62,500 nt of DNA from Conus ventricosus (Eukaryota > Mollusca > Gastropoda > Neogastropoda > Conidae): contig CM031604.1 of the NCBI GenBank assembly GCA_018398815.1, forward strand, positions 57,241,576-57,304,075, in the 5' to 3' direction. This document shows, in pieces, positions 47,243 through 58,799 of this stretch (positions are counted from its first letter, which is position 1; each line of letters begins with the position of its first letter). Under the pieces are notes generated by a model. That model saw only the letters and a list, made by a program, of their open reading frames with translations, ran no database searches and was not told the DNA's origin. A program made the translations under genes and the position numbers.

Positions 47243-47480
47243 TTTCTTTATCCTCTCCGTGACGTCACTCTCATGTTGCTCCTTCCGCCTTCTTTGTCCT
47301 CTCTGTGAGGTCTCTCACAGGTCGCTCCTTCCACCTTTGTTGTCCTGTCTGTGACGTTTTTCGACCTCGCTTCTTCCGCCTTCTTTGTCCTCGTCGTTAC
47401 GTCACCGTCACGCTCTTTGTCCTCTCAGTGTTGCTATTCCCACGCCATTGATGCCACCCTCTTTGTCCTCCCTGTAAAGA
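47243..47480. repeat. 46 bp CRE-type minisatellite, unit-2 copy
   Basis: Counterpart of 26921-27165. One TGACGTCA remains (near 47261-47268). The second unit has mutated to TGAGGTCT, and a later unit is shortened. Confidence 0.8.
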
Positions 47481-47594
47481 TTGTAGTGAGCTTTGAATAG
47501 GACAAAGGAATCTGAAGGGGAAAAGCATGTCCGCTACCCTATCTTCCTCATACCACCCCGCTTTACCACTCGCATCTCAGATACCCACTGGGAA

Positions 47595-47633
<39 letters not shown>

Positions 47634-48584
47634 GACTAAGTTTCAAAGGAATTGGCAAAGTGTACACAGGCAAGTCAAGCGAGTTCACATGTGTGTATAC
47701 ATACATATGTATGTGAAATTTACGAGTAATCAATAGATTCATGTTGAACGTTTCGTGTGAAGAACAAGATTCAAAGATCAAAGGCAAGGAAAGCCATACA
47801 GACGGGACGTAACTGCTGGTTGACAAGAACTTTCTGCACTGTATTTTTTTCATCGCTTACTTCCCTTCACCTCGAGGTGTACACTGACATGTTAATAATT
47901 CAGGTGCCGTGGGATAAACGTGTGTAAATGGATTTTATTGCTTTACCTTATCATTCATGGACAGTACTACATGAAAATAAACGGGTTTCATTTTTACGAC
48001 CTCTCTACCCCCACCCCACCCCCTCCTCTGTTACGAAGTCCGGCAGTATTGGCGCCATTTCTCAGCATCTTACTCAAGCACCTATTTTGATATCCAGGGG
48101 TCTTTCTAGAGGTTTCTGGGGACGCTGAACTCATCTATGATATTTTTAGGTTGATCAGAAACCAAAGACCTATCAGAAATGCACATCAGTTCAAAGATTA
48201 ACCTTCACAGGCTTGCAGTCTTTAAGATTTCAACACAGTTCATACTTTCTTTCATTTTTTGTCCACTGCTTTCTTCAATCCAGTTGATTATCTCCCTTCT
48301 CCATGTCCGTCCAAGTGACCGATGTGATGATTTAAAATAGTTGTTTGAATACTTGTTCCTTTATCAACATTGGTTTTGATATACAGAATAAACTGCAGTT
48401 TAAGCTAGGAATTTTTATTTCCGGCAGAAAAATGTAGCCGGTATTGCTGTTTCTATACGTGAATTAACACGTTATTTTCTAAGGTGCCCTCACCGCCTTC
48501 ACTCTTAAATTAAAGGAAAAGTATAAACACCGGATGACTGGCGTTAAATAAAGAGAACAGACCCTCCACGCCACCCGCCTCCAC

Positions 48585-48747
48585 ACACACACCCCACACA
48601 CACCCCGTGCGCGCGCGCGCACACACACACATACACACACACGCATACACACACACACACACGCACACATACACACACACACACACACACGCGCGCGTGC
48701 GCGCTCATACACACACACGCACGCACACACACACACACACACACACA

Positions 48748-48795
<48 letters not shown>

Positions 48796-48818
48796 CACAC
48801 ACGCACACACACATACAG

Positions 48819-48851
<33 letters not shown>

Positions 48852-48860
48852 ACACACGCA
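48585..48860. repeat. (CA)n / (GCAC)n array
   Basis: CA repeats with CG-rich interruptions and a perfect (GCAC)n block at about 48746-48795. Confidence 0.95.
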
Positions 48861-49839
48861 TTCAACAGATTAAATAAACGAGAAACAAATCGTTCTGGAG
48901 CGACTTCCCATAGTCATTTATCTTGCACTGTCAACATTTCTCGCCGTGTCGCATTATTACATTAATTAATACTTTTCGTAATATTAGAAGTCACAGCAGT
49001 TTTGTCAATTTTAAAATGTCGAACAGTTCTTGGCTCAAATTAAGACTATTTTAATCAACAAAAGTGAAGCTGGCAAAATGCCATGCTCTTTTTTCACTTG
49101 AATATTATTTAGTTAGATATTTCAGTCATTTCTTCTTAAGTTTTTCTCAGAATTTTGTTTGTTTTTTTTAGTCTCTTTGTCTGACTGTATATTTCTGTTT
49201 CCTTGTGTGTGTGTGGTTTTTTTTTCCATTTCTGTCTATTCATTTTATAAAGTTTTTTTTTAAAACTTGAGGTTGTGTGACGTGTATGGGGAGTAGTACA
49301 GCAGCATAGGGTTCAATGGTGTTTTTTTTTTTCCCCGTAGATTTTAATTCCTCAGTCTCTTCCGCAGGAAGTGGCCTATAATCTTTCCCAAGACATGCCG
49401 ACTATGTTTGAAATGGAGATCCTTACTTGACGATTTTTGTGACTTTTGTAATTGTTTTTCATCATGGCATGAGTAAAAAACAAACAACAAAAAATCTATT
49501 ACATGCTTGCTCAGGCTAAAGTCATTTTTACAAGCCAAAGCACCAAACCGTTAATTTATTAACAGAAACAAAGAAAAAAGAAAAAAAATGTTTTGTCAAT
49601 TATTACCCCCTTAATTAAATCGAATTTGTCTGGCCAGGAGTTTTTATTTAGCGTTAGGTCTTACGAATGTATACCATGAGTCATTCAGGGACAGGCGCGT
49701 GCTAAGTTTACTTGTATTGAAATGGGGACTACCCAGGAATTTTGTTTTTTAAAAAAAAAAAAAAAGGAAAAAAAAAGAAAGAAAAAAAAAGAACAAGTGC
49801 AAAGCATATAAACGTACCCCCAGTTTATCTTGAATACGG

Positions 49840-50680
49840 TGAGATATTCTATAAGAGGAAGAACCGTTTTGCGCCGGGTTTAGCCCTTGGTAACGGGTAT
49901 TCTGGTAAACATCGGCCTCATCTGTGATCCATGATGAATACTACAAATTTTCAGAAGATCGGCCAAGTTATTTCTGAAATTTTCCATAAAGAAGAAAATG
50001 TTATGGGCGTTATAAAACCGTTAGTAACGGCTATAACGGTTAAATGAAACATCGGGCCTGATCAATGACCCATAATGAATATACCTAGAAATGTTCAGAA
50101 AGATCGGCTCCGTACTTTCTGAGATATTCAAAGGGCCCGTTATTTGGGCCCTTATGGCCATTAGTGCGGCTATAACGGTTAAAATGAAACATCGAGCATG
50201 ATCGTGACCCCTAATGGGAACCCTACCTCCAAATTTCCAGAAAGATCGGCCAAGTACTTTCCGAGTATTCTATAAGGAAGAAAAACCCTTTTGGCATTTT
50301 GGCCGTTAGCAACGGCTATAACGGTAAAATAACACATAGGGTATCATCCATGACCCTAATAACCCTTCTTTTCAAATTTTCAGAAAAATCAGTCAAGTAC
50401 TTTCTGAGATATTCCATAAAGAAGGAAAACGTTATGGCCGTTAGTGACGGCTTAACGGTAAAATAACACATCGGACACAATCCATGACCCATAATGACAT
50501 ACCTACACATTTGCAGGAAGATCGGCCAAGTACTTTGAGATATTCTATTAAAAAGAAAAACCGTTAGGGGGCCCTTAGTAAAAGGCATAACGGTAAAAAT
50601 AAACACATCGGGCATCGTCCGTGACCATAATGTACATTACCACAAATTTTCAGAAAGAACGGCCAGTAGTTTTGTCTGGA
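49840..50680. repeat. ~140 bp tandem satellite, about six units, noisy
   Basis: A GAGATATTCNATAA-like string recurs at about 49842, 49975, 50121, 50263, 50406 and 50537. Between recurrences each unit has AACGGCTATAACGGTTAAA, ACATCGGGC, TGACCCATAATGA and TTCAGAAAGATCGGCCAAG. Copies differ mostly by small indels, which may be sequence error. Confidence 0.75.
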
Positions 50681-51479
50681 GCGGTGGAACACATTTTGAC
50701 CCCGGACGGACAGAACACAGACGCATTTCTTCGTTCCCATTGTTAGTAGTCCTTGTTCTATAAGAATGGGAGTACAAAAACGAAGAGAAAAGAAAGAAGA
50801 AACTTTTTCTTTTTTTTAAAGAAAGGAGAAAGAGAAGAAAAGAAAAATAACAAAACAAGTTAAAAATTTTCTCTTTTTTTTCTTTTTCTAACGCTATAAA
50901 TTTCCCCGTGCGAAAGGTTCAGGGTGGACACCATGGATCGACAAAGTTCATCACTCCTCCCCCTCTTATCGTCGTCCTCGACTTGACAACTGGAGAGCTG
51001 CAAGCAAGAGATCCCTCACGATGATGATCCAACAGGCGGACCACTACAAACCCAGTGATCTATATACTACACACGGCACCGCCTGCAGGTTACACAGAGT
51101 GAGTTCCCTTGACGATTTAACCTCAAAACATTTGCCTCTCCGTTGTTGTAGCAGGGATAAGACGTGTCGCCGCATTATCGGCTGTCCGGACCTTATCCTT
51201 TTTCTTTCTTGTGTTTGTTGTTGTTGCACGGAGTGCTACAGATACATAGCACTCAAGCACAGAGCAAGTCAAACGGAATTTGCAGAATTCCTTCCCCTCA
51301 CTCTCTCCATCGCCACAGATGTTTCATTACTTTCCGTAACCGATTATTTTCCTCTCTAATCTAACAAAGTTTAGATGAACTGCGCACATCACTGCATAAA
51401 AGGCAAATACGTTTTGTTTGTTTTAGTATGGATCGGAGAAAAAAAAATTATGAAAAGGGAAGGTACACATGCACACGGG

Positions 51480-51840
51480 ACGTTACTGCTGCTTAACAAT
51501 AAAGTAGAGGAGAAAAACAAATGCAGGTTAATAGTTTTTCCATCATTATAGGAATGATTTGGCAAAAATTTGAAAAACAAAATACACACAATGGTTGAAG
51601 ATTCAGAAAATAGAAAAATTTAGTTTTTGAATATGAAAACTCTTCACAAACTGAACGAGGAAACCGTTGCAATCCCTCTCGTAGGCGGATTTATGCGCTT
51701 GGGTTTTTTGTCCGCTGGATCGAATTCACCATGGAGATACAACTGATTGTGTCTGTGCTCTTGGCGTCGAGTGAAGACACACCACAGTCCGTAATTCTAT
51801 GGTGTTTTCTCCACCAAGGGTTCAAAAAGAATCCAACAGC
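51480..51840 (-). repeat. Dispersed ~340 bp repeat family, third copy
   Basis: Unit-2 counterpart of 28700-29040. Stem II of the hammerhead-like motif is partly kept (CGATCCAGCGGAC), but the flanking core strings are mutated. Confidence 0.7.
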
Positions 51841-52423
51841 ACCCCCAAAGCAGCCAGCGAAAGGTAGTAAATAAAACAAAACGAAAGTATGGAGAGGAAG
51901 TAAGTTGCTGAAAAACTAAAAACATTATATGCAAGCAGTATAAAATGTAGGGGACAATCTTTGAGCCTAGGCTTAAGGATCCATTCAAGGATGCAAGGGA
52001 GATCAAAAAGATATGGAACAGTCTGAGTGGTCAGCTCTGCTGTTCAAGGACCCAAGCATTGTCAGCGGCTAAGAATTGTGCAGAACAACCTTTACTTGGA
52101 TCTCCTAAGAGATGCAATCGCCCACTGATTGACCAAACAATATAATGCTGAATAATTAAGTAGTGGGGGAAAACAAGTACACATAAAATTAAAATAGAAT
52201 CTGACATAGTTTCTTTTCATTGCTTACTTCCTCTCTACTATGAGTGATTCCATCTTCTTTCAGGCGAACATACAGCCACCACCTCCAGTCCCCATCATAG
52301 CCCTCTTCCCTTCCCTTCCGTCTCCTCCTTCCCTCTCCCTTTCCGGTGGATAATCTACCTTTCTTCTGTCCATCCGGTTGTTTGTGATGGTTATTAGGTG
52401 TAAGCTTACTTTAATAATGATGA

Positions 52424-52468
52424 TGATGATAATGATTATTATCATCATCATCATCATCATCATCATTA
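52424..52468. repeat. (ATG)n/(ATC)n trinucleotide tract
   Basis: Longer than the unit-1 counterpart near 29573-29596. Confidence 0.9.
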
Positions 52469-52524
52469 TTGTCTCCATTAGCATTTGTTTTGTTAAGTGC
52501 ATGCATTTCAGTCCAAGACAGGAC

Positions 52525-53210
52525 GGGAACGTATCTTTGTGCCCACGTCTCTTTGTGCCCACGTCTCTTTGTGCCCACGTCTCTATATGCCCAAAACGTA
52601 TGCCAGTGGGAGTTTCGGGTAGGCATCCTCTATGTCAATAGCCAAACTTACCAGTGGCCAAGCAATGGTCAAACTGACCAGTGGTCAGTTGTCAAACTGA
52701 CCAATGGTCAAGCAGTGGTCAAACCGACCCGTGGTAAAGCAGTGGGCAAACTGACCAGTGGTCAAGCAGTGTTCAAAATGCCGATGTGGTCAAGCAATGG
52801 TCAAACTGACCAGTGGTCAAGCGATAGTCAAAATGACTAGAGGTCAAGCGATGGTAAAACTGACCACTGGTCAGTTTAGCTATCACTTGACCACTGGTCA
52901 GTTTGACATCAATTGACCACTGGTTAGTTTTACCATCGCTTGACCACTGGTCAGTCTGGGACCATTGCTTGACTACTGGTCACTTTGACCATTGCTTGAC
53001 TACTGGTCACTTTGACCATTGCTTGACCACTGGTCAATTTGGTTGTTGATATAAAGGGTACCTACGCACAACTCCCACTGGCATAGGTTTGGGCATATAG
53101 AGATGTGGGCACAAAGAGACGCGGGCACAAAATACCACTTTTTTGGGCATATAGAGACGTGGGCACAAAGAGACGTGGGCACAAAGGGATGCTTCGGACA
53201 GGAGGAGGAC
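52525..53210. mobile_element. ~690 bp fold-back element built from tandem repeats
   Basis: The left arm begins with three copies of the 16-mer CTTTGTGCCCACGTCT, then CTATATGCCCAAAACG, CCAGTGGGAGTT, and a ~25 bp repeat of GGTCAAACTGACCAGTGGTC type. The centre lies near 52865. The right arm is the inverted form: ACCACTGGTCAGTTTGAC repeats, AACTCCCACTGGCATAGG, GGGCATATAGAGA, then AGACGTGGGCACAAAG copies. Unit 1 has the uninterrupted CAAGACAGGACAGAAG (29639-29654), so this is an insertion. The target duplication is uncertain (AGGAC or GACAGGA). It has no ORF. Confidence 0.8.
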
Positions 53211-53539
53211 AGAAGTTCGGCGGCGAAAGTGGCCGTCACTGTTCCTTCTATATACACTGATGAAAAGTGAGAGATTATTAGATGAAATTCTACAATGTTT
53301 ACACCCCCCCCCCCCACACACACACACACACACCCTCCCACCCCAAGCCACCTCCAATCATAAATCAAAAAGTTTCATTTTCATCAAGGAGGTGTCACTG
53401 CGCGCGGAGTTGTCCATACACGCTACACTACGTGTGCTACGCTACGAGATCACAATGCGCCAGATTTACGGCTAATGGTGTCAATGAATTAATCACTGGG
53501 GTGGAATGATTTAAGACGAGGGTCTTGGGGATACCACTT

Positions 53540-53612
53540 AGCAGATGTCAGACTTGCGCATTAGTCCAACGCGCTGGTCAGACCTTGGGTACGAATCTAA
53601 CATTGTCTGCGC
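53540..53612 (+). other. Weak tRNA-like sequence at the end of unit 2
   Basis: TTAGCAGATGTCAGACTTGC begins it and TTGGGTACGAATCTAAC with TGTCTGC ends it. GCAGA and TCTGC can pair as an acceptor stem, and the GTACGAATC string resembles a B box. The D arm is poor, so it is at best a decayed tRNA or SINE head. Confidence 0.25.
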
Positions 53613-53625
53613 CACTTTATAGTTG

Positions 53626-53626
<1 letters not shown>

Positions 53627-53666
<40 letters not shown>

Positions 53667-53900
53667 ATGCACATGTATGTGTGTGCGTGTGTGCCTGAAT
53701 GGGTGAGACCGTTTTGTGTGCACGCGGTGTGTACATGTGCATATGTGAGTGCGCGCAGGTGCGTGTGTATGCGTATGTGATCTGAGGGCATGTGTGCGCG
53801 TGTTCCTACCTACACGCATGTGACCGCCCGTGCGTACACATACTTATACATGTCTGTGTACATGGGCGTGTGTGTGTCTGTGTGTGCACGCGCGCACGCG
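53627..53900. repeat. (TG)n and degenerate TG/CG array
   Basis: A pure TG run of about 38 bp is followed by GCGTGTG, CATGTG and CGCGCG variants to about 53900. Confidence 0.9.
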
Positions 53901-54209
53901 CGTGTATGCATTTGATTTTTTAGCAAAAAGGATGTTCAGAAGATGACATAGTTATAATTGATCAGTAGTAGTAATAGGAGCAGCAGCAGTAGCGGTAATG
54001 ATAATAACAAGAATAAGAATAAGGATTAAAATAATAATACCAAATAATAACAGGAAAAGTAAGGAAATAGGAAGCATACCAATAGCAGTAAGATAAAAAA
54101 AAATCAAATATGAATTTTAAAAAGTGTAAATGTATTTTGCATATTTACCTGGAGACTGAAGTCTAAATACGAGAACCTCCATTGACGACAATATGAAAAG
54201 CAAGACCAT

Positions 54210-54500
54210 CCTCCCCCTCCTCCTCCTCCTCCTCCTCCTCCTCCTCCTCATCATCATCATCATCATCTTCTTCTTCTTCTTCATTGTTATCATTTATCAG
54301 ATCATCATCATCATCATCATCTTCGTAATAATTATAATAATTATAATTATGATAATAGGAAAACTAACAGTTATGATAAAATGATGATGATGATCTTCAT
54401 CGTCGTCGTCACCATCATCATTTTATGATAGTTGTTAGTTTTATTATTATCATTATTAAGTCATCATCATCATCATCATCATCATCATCGTCATCGTCAT
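54210..54500. repeat. CTC/ATC/TTC trinucleotide tracts with an inverted segment
   Basis: (CTC)n, (ATC)n and (TTC)n blocks. The stretch ACTAACAGTTATGATAAAAT near 54363 recurs in inverted form near 54420-54442, so the region can fold back. Confidence 0.85.
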
Positions 54501-54928
54501 CATTTTCATCAATAGTCGTAGCAGTAAAGTAACAGTAGCGCTAGCAGTAATTCTAGTCATAGCAGTAGCAGTAGTAGAAGTATAAATGATCCGGCATCAC
54601 AGAATGATAGTAGACAAACGTCTACAGCAACAACAGTAACGATCGTACTTCTGCTCCGCGCTGCTCTGCACATGATGTGAGAGCACAGCTTGAAACAGGA
54701 TGGTACTCACCGTCAGCTCACCAACACACAGCTTTACTGAGTCTTTCTGTACGTGGTGCCATGTGCTTCAAGCAAGTTAGAGTGTCAGGGTATTATTCAC
54801 ATTTTAATGAACAGCTAGAATCGAAACGGATCTGCGTTGTTGCTACTGTCCATTAACTAAAAGGCGAATGAAAAAAATATACACCTGGAATGTCATCTCC
54901 TAAGAACCTCTGTCTCTTTCCCTCCTTC

Positions 54929-54930
<2 letters not shown>

Positions 54931-55006
<76 letters not shown>

Positions 55007-55015
55007 GCGCGCGAG
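54931..55015. repeat. (CA)n-(CG)n microsatellite
   Basis: About 60 bp of CA and about 22 bp of CG. A CG/TG array of similar type is at 55533-55612. Confidence 0.95.
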
Positions 55016-55535
55016 TAAAATCTCGCGGAGAAGAGAGACAACTCGTTGTTTTCTTGAAGTGTTTTCCCATCCTGAATAAAGTTGTTTCCCTTAGACCATC
55101 AAACACCTTTTCAGACATGGAGTGCAGGCAAAGAAATAGGTGGTGGGACAGAAAGAGACTGCGGGTGAAACTGGAATGGAAAGTATTACAAAAAACAAAC
55201 AAACAAAATAATAAACAAATAAATAAACAAAACAGAGTTAAAAGAAGAAGGAGAAGAAGAAGAAAGTGCAAAGTAACTCTTTTTAAAAACAATATAAAAC
55301 TGACAAGTAAACCTGAGACATATGTTGTTCTCGATGTAACAAAGAACAGATGGGGAAAAAAAGTAGAAAAAAAAAAATTAAAAATGATGCTCCCCAAGTC
55401 GCAGTCACTCTGAAGCAGACAGTGATGAGAGGAGTTCTGTGTTGTGCATTTGTTTATTTGTCGTTTGTTTGTTTGATTTCATATCTGTTGTTTCAACGAC
55501 TGATGCAGACATGTATGTCCAACAAATCCACTTGC

Positions 55536-55566
<31 letters not shown>

Positions 55567-56067
55567 TTTATTTTTCACTCTGTGTGTGTGAGTGTGTGTA
55601 TGTGTGTGTGTGTTTTAGCTCCCCTTTTCGCAAGTTTTACTGTGGTAAATTCCGCGTATCTCATTAGCTATTCTGTTACTTAGTTACATTCCTGTCTATT
55701 TATTAATTTATTTACGATTCTTTCGAATATTTCTGTCATTAGTTTCTCGAATTTTTTTTTTTTTTTTTTTTAATTGGAGAAACTCACTCCATTTGAGTCT
55801 CTCGGTCAAATTTCCATCAGAGAATTTCAGTCTATTTCAGTAACTCGGTCAGTCAGTCGGTCTGTGTGTCAGTCTGATTGCTGGGATTAATTAGAGTTGC
55901 TGTGGTCAGAATAGAACAGTTTATCCTTTTTTTTTTCTAATGGACATGTTCGATTTCTTTCTGTCTGTCTTTCTTTCTTTTCTGTCTTCTTTCTATTGTT
56001 TCTAACGTGCAAAGAGACCCAAACTTGAAAAAAGAATGTCCCTCTGATTCACAGTTTCATCTTTCTC

Positions 56068-56068
<1 letters not shown>

Positions 56069-56098
<30 letters not shown>

Positions 56099-56108
56099 TT
56101 CTCTCTGT

Positions 56109-56138
<30 letters not shown>
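56069..56138. repeat. (TGTC)n, CT and (CA)n microsatellites
   Basis: TGTC repeats at 56069-56090, then CT, then CA to 56136. Segment 56139-56840 shows AAGGACATTCA-like short repeats near 56345-56420 and TTTATTTATTCA-rich sequence, with no gene. Confidence 0.9.
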
Positions 56139-56141
<3 letters not shown>

Positions 56142-56852
56142 TAAATATAATTAGCCCCAGATAACATCACACTGACACCATCAAAAGGGGAGAAGGTGCG
56201 TAGGCCGAGAGAGAAGAGGAGCGACGACGGAAGGTGAGGGGGTGGGGTGGGGGTGTCTTTAGCATCAACTGGAAGTGTGGCTACTTTACTGCCGAGCCTT
56301 GCCCTCCTTACTCTGAACTCTTCAGGAAATCACCTGGAACATTCACTTTCAAAAGAACATGCACTTTTCCAAAAGGACTTTCATTTTCAAAAGGACATTC
56401 ACATTCAAAAAGAACATTCGCTTTCAAAGAGATAGGAAAGAGCATTTCGTAACGTCAGCATCTACATTGCATGTCAGGTCGTTTTATGTATGTATTTATT
56501 TATTTATCTATTTATATGTGCGTTTCTTTAGGTCATGGACTACATTGCATATGATGTTTTCATTTTTTTTTTATTCATTTATTTATTCATCTATCTATCT
56601 GTTTTTCCTTTCTTTATTCATTCGTTTGTTTATTCATTTACCTATTTATTTATCTATTTGTTGTTAATGTTGTTGCTGTTATCCTCACAACAATGGCAGC
56701 TACGCAACATGTTTTTTTTGTTGTTGTAGGGTTTTATTGTCTGTTGAAGAAGAGGGACAGGGGACGCTTCTGTTTCCTTTTCCTTTTACTTCATGTCGTT
56801 TTATTTTACTGTATTTCATTTGATTCTACTTCAGTCACTTAATTAATCAATG

Positions 56853-56854
56853 AA

Positions 56855-56900
<46 letters not shown>

Positions 56901-57030
56901 GATCATTATTATTATTATTATTGTTATTATTACTAATATTGTTATTATTATTATGTTCTTATTATTATATTATCATCATTATTGTTATTATTATTATCAT
57001 CATTATTGTTATCACTGTTGTTGTTGTTGT
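56853..57030. repeat. (CTA)n and ATT/GTT trinucleotide tract
   Basis: A CTA run of about 48 bp is followed by ATT, ATC and GTT triplets to about 57035. TTTGGTTTGC repeats occur near 57200-57236. Confidence 0.9.
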
Positions 57031-57342
57031 TGTTGCTGTAGAAGCCCACCAAGGCGGAAACCAGTCCTTGCAGCACTCAACAGTATCATGGAGTCACGGA
57101 CCGGTTAGAATGATGTTCGCCTCACAGTACCGCATGTGCCGAACCAGCCTCGGCCAGTGGGACTACTCAATCAAAGTCGGGTATGACTCTTTGGGTTTCT
57201 TTGGTTTGGTTTGCTTTGGTTTGCTTTGGTTTGGTTGTGTCTTTTAATCCTGTCTTCATCGACAGGGACTTCTCAAAGGGAAGTAAATATTTTAAAAAAA
57301 GGTAAAGAAAACTTAGGTTACTCCCCTTCAATTTTTTTTTCA

Positions 57343-57700
57343 GCCGCCGTGGCGAAGTGGTTAGCGTCGCGGACTCCCGGCTGGGAGGTCGTGGGTTCGA
57401 ATCCCATCACAGTCATGTGGGTTTTTCTGCCCCGACCGGCTCCTACCCAGAGTTGAGTTTGCTGCGGACTCAGTTGGGAAGCTCGAAGACTGGGACCACA
57501 CAGTCGAGTTTCATCCACTTAATGGATGCGTCTCTGAGAGTGTTGCTCAAATTTCCTGACCAACACTGCAGATGCCTGTATCTCTTGGGCCTGGTTGACG
57601 CCGGGATATATTATGAAAGGAAGCGTAGAGTACAGCCCTGTCATGTAGTCTCAGACCGAAATGGAAATCCGTAGCATCATCTTAATCATCCTCATTCTCA
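57343..57700 (+). mobile_element. tRNA-derived SINE
   Basis: The head GCCGCCGTGGCGAAGTGGTT-AGCGTCGCGG contains an A box (TGGCGAAGTGG), and GGTCGTGGGTTCGAATCCCATC contains a B box (GGTTCGAATCC). These give RNA polymerase III promoter spacing and a tRNA-like fold. An unrelated ~230 bp body follows (TTTCTGCCCCGACCGGCTCC to CCGAAATGGAAATCC). The end is ATCATCTTAATCATCCTCAT-rich, a likely simple tail. No target-site duplication was found. Confidence 0.8.
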
Positions 57701-57720
57701 TTGATCAGCATAAAAAAAGT

Positions 57721-58175
57721 CTCAAATTCTGTGGCCCATCATGCCCTGCTCTCATGGTGACCTCAATTTCGATGTCTTCTCAGCGTCTGTGGCCTTGGTT
57801 TGGTCCCGTCGGGGTCACCGGTTTCGGCAAGTCCATGGGGCTGTCGTTGGACGGACGTGGTGGCGCCCTCCGGGGGGAGCTCACTCACGCCGGCTCCGCG
57901 ACTAAGCAATTATTGTCGTCAGTAGGGGGCTTAGTAGGTGGTGTCCTGCGTATGTTAGATCAGAACAGGCGCCACTGAACACCACCGAAGTGACTCGGCA
58001 GCAGTGCAGTGTCTCCTCCGGTGGGTTGCCTCTTCACGACTTGACATTGACTGCTCCCTGTGGATTGTCGGTGCCGGGGCTGTGGCGGGGCCGACCTGGC
58101 TGTGGCTGTGGACAGGGTGTCGGAATGAGCGGCGTGGGTGCACTGCCTCTGAGGTGGCGCAGAGGTTGGGACAAC
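57721..58175. repeat. GC-rich repeat-like block downstream of the SINE
   Basis: This ~450 bp block is GC-rich against AT-rich surroundings and contains GGGGGCTTAGTAGGTGGTGT-CCTGCG and CAGGCGCCACTGAACACC. It ends in an A-rich tract at 58175-58196. Its open frames have no domain I recognise. I suspect an interspersed repeat, as the texture and A-rich end suggest, but there is only one copy in the window. Confidence 0.35.
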
Positions 58176-58525
58176 AAAAAAAAAAGAAAAAAGAAAGGTG
58201 TTTATTGGTGTTTGTTGAAGATGAAAATCCCTATCCGCATTCTATCTGTAAGTTCGAAAACTTGGAAAAAAAGATGTTTATGTGCATTTCTTTGTTCTTT
58301 TGTAGGTTTAGTTTAATTTTGTTCTGCAAAAGCTATACAGAATTATAACATTAAGCTATGATAGAATTATAACATTATGCTATAATTCCAGCTCTGTCTG
58401 AAAGATAAATACATGCAGATAACAATATGTATGTTTGAATGGGGTTTCTTTGGCTGATAGAAGAGGTATAAGATCTTTTTTTAATCAGACCGTTAAAAAT
58501 GACCTGACTTAAGAGAGTACGGTCT

Positions 58526-58792
58526 TTAAGTTATGATATTGACACTAGTTCGTTGTATCTGAAATATTTTGACTCCTTCACAGACCTTTTTAAAATTTTG
58601 TATTAGACAAAATGTTTTCTCATCTACACTCGAATCAGCAACAGTGATTTCACTACCTAAATCAAATGATCTGACAGGTTTAATCAAATTCATTCTGGTA
58701 TTTCTACCATGAATGACATCCCAACTAACTGAGAAAACACGTTCTCGGGCATCGTAATAAACATGTGGAAAACGGCAAGCTCTGCGACACAT
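58526..58792 (-). other. Unassigned 88-codon ORF
   Basis: The minus-strand frame starts MCRRACRFPHVYYDARERVFSV and is not low complexity. The ARERVFSVSWDVIHGRNTRM stretch faintly recalls the hAT transposase dimerisation motif (ERVFS..). The resemblance is short and no other transposase motif is nearby. It may be chance. Confidence 0.2.
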
Positions 58793-58799
58793 TTCAATC

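Larger units (their letters stand above)
48505..50695. other. ~2.2 kb block present only in unit 2
   Basis: Unit 1 is continuous here (CTTCACTCC|TTTTGACC, near 27870). Unit 2 has this block between CTTCACTC and TTTTGACC. It contains a ~280 bp CA/(CACG)n array, AT-rich non-coding sequence, a poly-A tract and a ~140 bp satellite. No gene is visible. The last third has the same homopolymer noise as 14920-22830. Confidence 0.75.
30152..53468 (+). repeat. Unit 2 of the tandem duplication
   Basis: The junction reads GCGCCAGATTTAAAATCCGCC. The left part matches the end of unit 2 (...GCGCCAGATTTACGGC at 53455) and the right part matches the start of unit 1 (CATTTTAAAATCCGCC at 7731), sharing TTTA. 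Unit 2 is about 0.9 kb longer than unit 1 because of its own insertions at 32587, 35168, 46418, 48505 and 52525, offset by segments found only in unit 1. Confidence 0.92.

Noticed and set aside
57990..58348. Overlapping 108-114 codon plus-strand ORFs
   Set aside because: They cross a GC-rich repeat-like block and its A-rich end, have no recognisable domain, and overlap in different frames.
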